Assembly (NCBI GenBank): GCA_964372125.1
Contig: CAYJPL010000037.1
Coordinates: forward strand, 1-18,385
Reading direction: 5' to 3'
From: Tannockella sp964372125
GTDB lineage: Bacteria; Bacillota_I; Bacilli_A; Erysipelotrichales; Coprobacillaceae
DNA: 18,385 bases
Within the stretch, counting starts at the first letter, position 1; the number at the start of each line of letters is the position of its first letter. Positions 14,927-18,385 of this stretch are shown piece by piece. The notes below the pieces were generated by a model. The model was not told the origin of the DNA and searched no databases. It saw only the letters and a program-made list of their open reading frames with translations. A program made the position numbers and the translations under genes.

Positions 14927-15996
14927 AAATACCTCACTATATCTAACATCGCAAGTGCTGCCATTGCTTCTACAACAACTACCGCACGCGGAACAATACA
15001 TGGGTCATGTCGACCTTCTACGTTCATTTCTACATTTTCGTGTGTTTTAACATTAACTGATTGTTGCGTTGTAGAAATTGATGGTGTTGGCTTTATTGTT
15101 ACTTGAAAAACAATTGGTGCTCCATTAGAGATTCCACCTAAAATACCGCCATTATTATTTGTAGTAGTGACCACTTGTCCATCATTATATTGATACTGAT
15201 CATTTGCTTGACTTCCATATAGTGTATCAATGTTTGGATTCCCAAAGTGTACACCTTTTATTGCTGGTATTGAAAATAGTAAACTAGATAAAGTACTTTC
15301 AATTGAGTCAAAGAATGGTTCTCCCAAACCTGCCTTTAGCCCTAGAATTGCACATTCTATCTTACCACCGACAGAATCATGGTTTTTACTTGCTGCTTCA
15401 ATCGTTGTTTTCATCTTTTCATAAACTGTATCATTCAACACTGGGTATTGTTGTTGTTGTAATTTTAAGAATATATCTTTTTTTATTGGATGAATAAATG
15501 CATCATCTTGTACATCCTTAATTGAATACATATGGGCTCCAATATTTATTTCATGTTGTTGTAATATTTGCTTTGCAACTGCCCCTGCAAATACAATCGG
15601 TGCAGTTAAACGACCAGAAAAGTGCCCACCCCCGCGTACATCGTTAAATCCGTTATATTTTATATATGCAGGATAATCACTATGTCCTGGTCTCATATTG
15701 TCTTTTAAAAAAGAATAATCCTTAGATAATTGATTTGTATTTTCTATCATTGCCATTAACGGTGCTCCAGTTGTTTTTCCCTCGAACATTCCAGACATGA
15801 TTTTTACTTCATCTTTTTCCTTTCTTGGTGTAGACAAACTGTTTTGACCCGGAGCACGGCGTTTCATATCTACCGAAATTGCTTCCATATCGATTTCTAT
15901 TCCGGCTGGCAAGTTACCTAAAACCACACCTATTGCACTTCCATGACTTTCTCCAAAGATAGTAATTTCAATATTATTTTTCCATGTTGCTGACAT
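14923..15996 (-). CDS. aroC: Chorismate synthase
   Basis: This 357-residue FMN-dependent enzyme converts EPSP to chorismate. Signatures in order are FGESHGSAIG near the N-terminus, RAPGQN, RPGHSDYP, RGGGHFSGRLTA, NNNGGILGGISNG and RHDPCIVPRAV near the C-terminus, all matching the family. A TTG at 15999 precedes the ATG. ATG 15996 is preferred because the AGGGGGAA ribosome site stands 8 bases from it. The start lies inside the end of aroA (23-bp overlap), and the stop overlaps the pheA start. Near residue 190 a run of four glutamines is encoded by a TTG-rich tract. Confidence 0.97.
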   Translation of the reverse strand: MSATWKNNIEITIFGESHGSAIGVVLGNLPAGIEIDMEAISVDMKRRAPGQNSLSTPRKEKDEVKIMSGMFEGKTTGAPLMAMIENTNQLSKDYSFLKDNMRPGHSDYPAYIKYNGFNDVRGGGHFSGRLTAPIVFAGAVAKQILQQHEINIGAHMYSIKDVQDDAFIHPIKKDIFLKLQQQQYPVLNDTVYEKMKTTIEAASKNHDSVGGKIECAILGLKAGLGEPFFDSIESTLSSLLFSIPAIKGVHFGNPNIDTLYGSQANDQYQYNDGQVVTTTNNNGGILGGISNGAPIVFQVTIKPTPSISTTQQSVNVKTHENVEMNVEGRHDPCIVPRAVVVVEAMAALAMLDIVRYL

Positions 15997-17254
15997 CAAT
16001 AATTCCCCCTAATTGTTGAAAATGTTGCCAAAAGCTTGGATACGATTTTGATACACAATCTGGGTTATCAATTGTGACTTTATCAACTGCAACGGTTGAT
16101 GCAATCGCAAGCATCATTGCGATGCGATGATCATCGTGACTTGACACGTGCCCACCCTCTAAAATGCTAGGACCGTCTATCTCCATTCCTTCTTTTGTTT
16201 CTTCTATTACTGCAGTAAGTTTTCCTAATTCGCTAACAGTTGCCATAATTCTATCACATTCTTTAATACGTAAACGAATTCCCTCAATAATAGAACTGTG
16301 TCCGCTAGCTTGTGTACAAGCTAAACTAACTACAGGGATAACATCCGGGCATTGGCTCGCGCTAATTGTTGTTGCTTGTAAGTCATTAGATTCTACTTTT
16401 ATTCCACCTTCTACTTCCTTAATTACACAATTCATGCGTGTAAGTATATCAACAACTTCTTTATCCCCTTGCTTAGAATTCATTTCTAATCCTTTAAGTA
16501 CTACATCATTTCCCAGTGCACCCGCAACAAGGTAAAATGCTGCTTGCGAAAAATCAGCTTCAACATAATAATCACGTGCTAAATATTTTTGGTTCCCATA
16601 AATAGTAAATTTTTTGTAATTATCATTGATTACTTTTATTCCATAAGTTTCTAACATTTGTAATGTTAGATCAATGTATCCTTTTGATTCTAATGGAGAT
16701 GTAATTTCAATTATAGAATCTCCCTCAACTAACGGCAGTGAAAACAATAACCCTGTAATAAACTGTGAAGATATATTTCCTGGTATTTTGTAAGTATCTG
16801 CGCTAATTTTACCATCGATATGCAAATCAAGAATATCTTTTGTATAGGTATACTCAATTCCTTGACGGTCAAAAATCTCATAAAATGTATCAAGTGGTCG
16901 CTTCCCTAAATTGCCCTGTCCTACCAAATGCACTTTATTTTCCTTAACAATAGAAATAGGGATCATAAAACGTACTGTTGAACCAGATTCTTTACAATCA
17001 ATGTAGCTTTCTTTTTTGCTAAAAGTATGACTTCCATCTATCAACAAATAATCCTCATATCGATCTATTTTTGTTCCTAACGATTCCATAGCTTTAATTG
17101 TAGCATCGATGTCATCAGAATATTCAATATGATCAATTCGACTCTTACCACTAGCAAGTGATGCACAAATGATTGCACGATGAGCCATACTTTTTGATGG
17201 TGGTATATTTACTACTCCTTTTAGTTTTGTTGGTGTTATTGTTACTGTTTTCAT
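15974..17254 (-). CDS. aroA: EPSP synthase (3-phosphoshikimate 1-carboxyvinyltransferase)
   Basis: This 426-residue enzyme joins shikimate-3-phosphate to phosphoenolpyruvate. Visible signatures are IPPSKSMAHRAII with K21, S22 and R26, LGKRPLDTF, YYVEADFSQAAFYLVAG, RIKECDRI and SHDDHRIAM near the C-terminus. The PEP-contact loop is ESGSTVRF (89-96) rather than the NAGTAMR of the E. coli enzyme: the glycine and arginine are kept, but flanking residues differ. The start is ATG 17254 with AGGGGGATC before it, 8 bases after the aroB stop. It overlaps aroC by 23 bp. Confidence 0.96.
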   Translation of the reverse strand: MKTVTITPTKLKGVVNIPPSKSMAHRAIICASLASGKSRIDHIEYSDDIDATIKAMESLGTKIDRYEDYLLIDGSHTFSKKESYIDCKESGSTVRFMIPISIVKENKVHLVGQGNLGKRPLDTFYEIFDRQGIEYTYTKDILDLHIDGKISADTYKIPGNISSQFITGLLFSLPLVEGDSIIEITSPLESKGYIDLTLQMLETYGIKVINDNYKKFTIYGNQKYLARDYYVEADFSQAAFYLVAGALGNDVVLKGLEMNSKQGDKEVVDILTRMNCVIKEVEGGIKVESNDLQATTISASQCPDVIPVVSLACTQASGHSSIIEGIRLRIKECDRIMATVSELGKLTAVIEETKEGMEIDGPSILEGGHVSSHDDHRIAMMLAIASTVAVDKVTIDNPDCVSKSYPSFWQHFQQLGGIIDVSNMEK

Positions 17255-17262
17255 AGATCCCC

Positions 17263-18321
17263 CTACACTTTATCTACTTGTAATATGAAGTCAGGGCTAT
17301 TTTTAAATAAATAGCTATCCCCGATTTCATGTAATAGTACGTATGATAAAGTCTTATTAATATTCTTTTTATCTAGCGAAATAGCCTCTACTAATTTTTT
17401 TGTCTCTACATTACTAGAAAGTGGTAAATTATATTTCTCTAATATTTCTTTAATTTGATTTGATGTTCCTTTTTTAGTAAGCTCATTTATTTCTGCAATC
17501 ATGGTAAGTTGATACATACCAATACCTACTGCTGCTCCGTGGCTATATGTTTCATAATTAAAATATTGTTCAATAGCATGTGCCAATGTGTGTCCAAAGT
17601 TTAGTAAAATTCGATCACCAAAATCAAATTGATCTTTTTCCACTACAATACGTTTAATATCAACACAACGATATATTATTTCATCAATATCATTATATAA
17701 ATCGTTGAAATCCTTATATGAAAGTAATTGATTAAATAATTTTTTGTCCTTTATGCAACCATATTTGATAACCTCAGCCATACCATCACTAATAAAGTGT
17801 GGTGTTAGTGTTTTTAATGTAAGTGGGTCAATTATGACCATTTTAGGATGGTGAAACGCCCCAATTAAGTTTTTTCCAGCACGTGCATCTACACCCACTT
17901 TTCCACCTACAGACGAGTCAACCTGCGCAAGGAGTGAAGTAGGAACTTGTACAAAATTTACTCCGCGTAAATATGTTGCACTAACAAATCCAACAAGGTC
18001 TCCAATTACGCCTCCACCTAATGCAATAACAAGATCTGTTCTTGTGACCTTATGTTTCATTAATGCATCATATAATGCTGGTAAATTTGAAAAATCTTTT
18101 GCCTGTTCACCATGTTTTACTACAAAAGATGCCACATCATATTTCTTGTTTAATAAAGAAACCATGTCTTTACCATACAACGGAAATACATTATCGTCAC
18201 TTATTATCATAATTTTTTGTCCATTAAAGAACTCTGCGATATGCGTGTCGATATTTTTTAATATTCCCTTTTCAATATAAATAGGATATTTTTTTTCTTG
18301 TAAATCTACCACCATTTCCAT
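17263..18321 (-). CDS. aroB: 3-dehydroquinate synthase
   Basis: This 352-residue NAD- and zinc-dependent enzyme turns DAHP into 3-dehydroquinate, step two of the pathway. The NAD loop is GGGVIGDLVGF (102-112), followed by VPTSLLAQVDSSVGGK (126-141). The metal ligands are E183 in GMAEVIK, H244 in NFGHTLAHAIE and H261 in SHGAAVGIGM. The ATG at 18321 has AGGAAGA 5 bases before it; the ribosome site overlaps the stop codon of the upstream frame. An ATG two codons in is also possible. It begins 8 bases after that frame, mirroring the 8-base gap to aroA. Confidence 0.97.
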   Translation of the reverse strand: MEMVVDLQEKKYPIYIEKGILKNIDTHIAEFFNGQKIMIISDDNVFPLYGKDMVSLLNKKYDVASFVVKHGEQAKDFSNLPALYDALMKHKVTRTDLVIALGGGVIGDLVGFVSATYLRGVNFVQVPTSLLAQVDSSVGGKVGVDARAGKNLIGAFHHPKMVIIDPLTLKTLTPHFISDGMAEVIKYGCIKDKKLFNQLLSYKDFNDLYNDIDEIIYRCVDIKRIVVEKDQFDFGDRILLNFGHTLAHAIEQYFNYETYSHGAAVGIGMYQLTMIAEINELTKKGTSNQIKEILEKYNLPLSSNVETKKLVEAISLDKKNINKTLSYVLLHEIGDSYLFKNSPDFILQVDKV

Positions 18322-18329
18322 ATTTCTTC

Positions 18330-18385
18330 CTACACTTTCTTTCCTACTATTTTTGCGATTTCTTTTAATTCACTTACTAATTTTG
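18330..18385 (-). CDS. aroF: C-terminal end of a probable DAHP synthase (partial)
   Basis: A minus-strand frame enters from the right edge and ends at TAG (18330-18332). The 17 complete codons give KLVSELKEIAKIVGKKV. A helix of this kind followed by a short basic end resembles the C-terminus of the DAHP synthases of Bacillus and Thermotoga type. The position, 8 bases upstream of aroB at the head of an aro operon, supports the call, because DAHP synthase is the first enzyme of the route. The visible part is too short to prove the family, and another aro gene is possible. Confidence 0.5.
   Translation of the reverse strand, partial: KLVSELKEIAKIVGKKV

Noticed and set aside
14927..15001. Cysteine-rich N-terminal extension of pheA (MYCSACGSCCRS)
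   Set aside because: It looks like a metal-binding motif, but it is the aroC 3' end read in another frame. Chorismate mutase starts at the ATGA overlap at 14926.
15440..15465. TTG-rich tract as a microsatellite
   Set aside because: It is short and encodes four glutamines in aroC; no tandem array extends beyond the codons.
16164..16535. Plus-strand 123-codon frame inside aroA
   Set aside because: It is antisense to a conserved EPSP synthase; the frame is open because of the codon use of the true gene.

Overview
The window reads as chromosomal DNA of a low-GC Bacillota. Reading frames are AT-rich, Shine-Dalgarno sequences are strong AGGAGG or GGTGAT types, and there is a Gram-positive surface protein with a C-terminal cell-wall sorting region. 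A pyruvate formate-lyase glycyl-radical domain and an archaeal/eukaryotic-type prolyl-tRNA synthetase favour an anaerobic or fermentative member of the Clostridia or Erysipelotrichia. That placement is inference; no rRNA or species marker is present. The sequence is compact: 16 complete genes, one gene fragment at the right edge, and no gene-free stretch of 300 bases. All genes except one (1490-2413, +) lie on the minus strand, so transcription mostly runs from high to low coordinates.

Right end, 18385 to 13308: a tight chorismate/phenylalanine operon in the order (aroF 3' end)-aroB-aroA-aroC-pheA-aroK, with 8-bp gaps or short overlaps, two of them ATGA stop/start overlaps. It ends in a hairpin terminator over the aroK stop codon. 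It supplies five enzymes of the shikimate route plus the bifunctional chorismate mutase/prephenate dehydratase. Shikimate dehydrogenase (aroE) is not in the visible part.

Centre, 13205 to 9994: a 77-residue free-standing glycyl-radical domain (GrcA-like), then a 925-residue exported surface protein. The surface protein has a beta-solenoid-like N-terminal half, alternating InlB-B-type repeats and Ca-binding-like DxNxDG segments, and a noncanonical SPATSD sorting motif. A strong hairpin terminator follows it.

Middle-left, 9784 to 5227: an operon of a GNAT acetyltransferase, sbcD and sbcC (the Mre11/Rad50-type nuclease complex for DNA ends and hairpins). After it come proS with its own promoter, a hairpin terminator, a tyrosine phosphatase of the HCxAGKDRTG type, another terminator, and a small unrecognised helical protein that may be a DNA-binding regulator.

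Left end, 2413 to 1: a membrane-anchored alpha/beta hydrolase on the plus strand, divergent from exodeoxyribonuclease III, then a cytidylate-kinase-like protein.

Most of the window is housekeeping. The points most worth following are the stand-alone glycyl-radical domain, the surface protein's architecture and SPATSD motif, and a recurring layout in which an extended -10 promoter sits directly against the Shine-Dalgarno. I found no CRISPR array, tRNA, rRNA, insertion sequence, phage or clear defence system.
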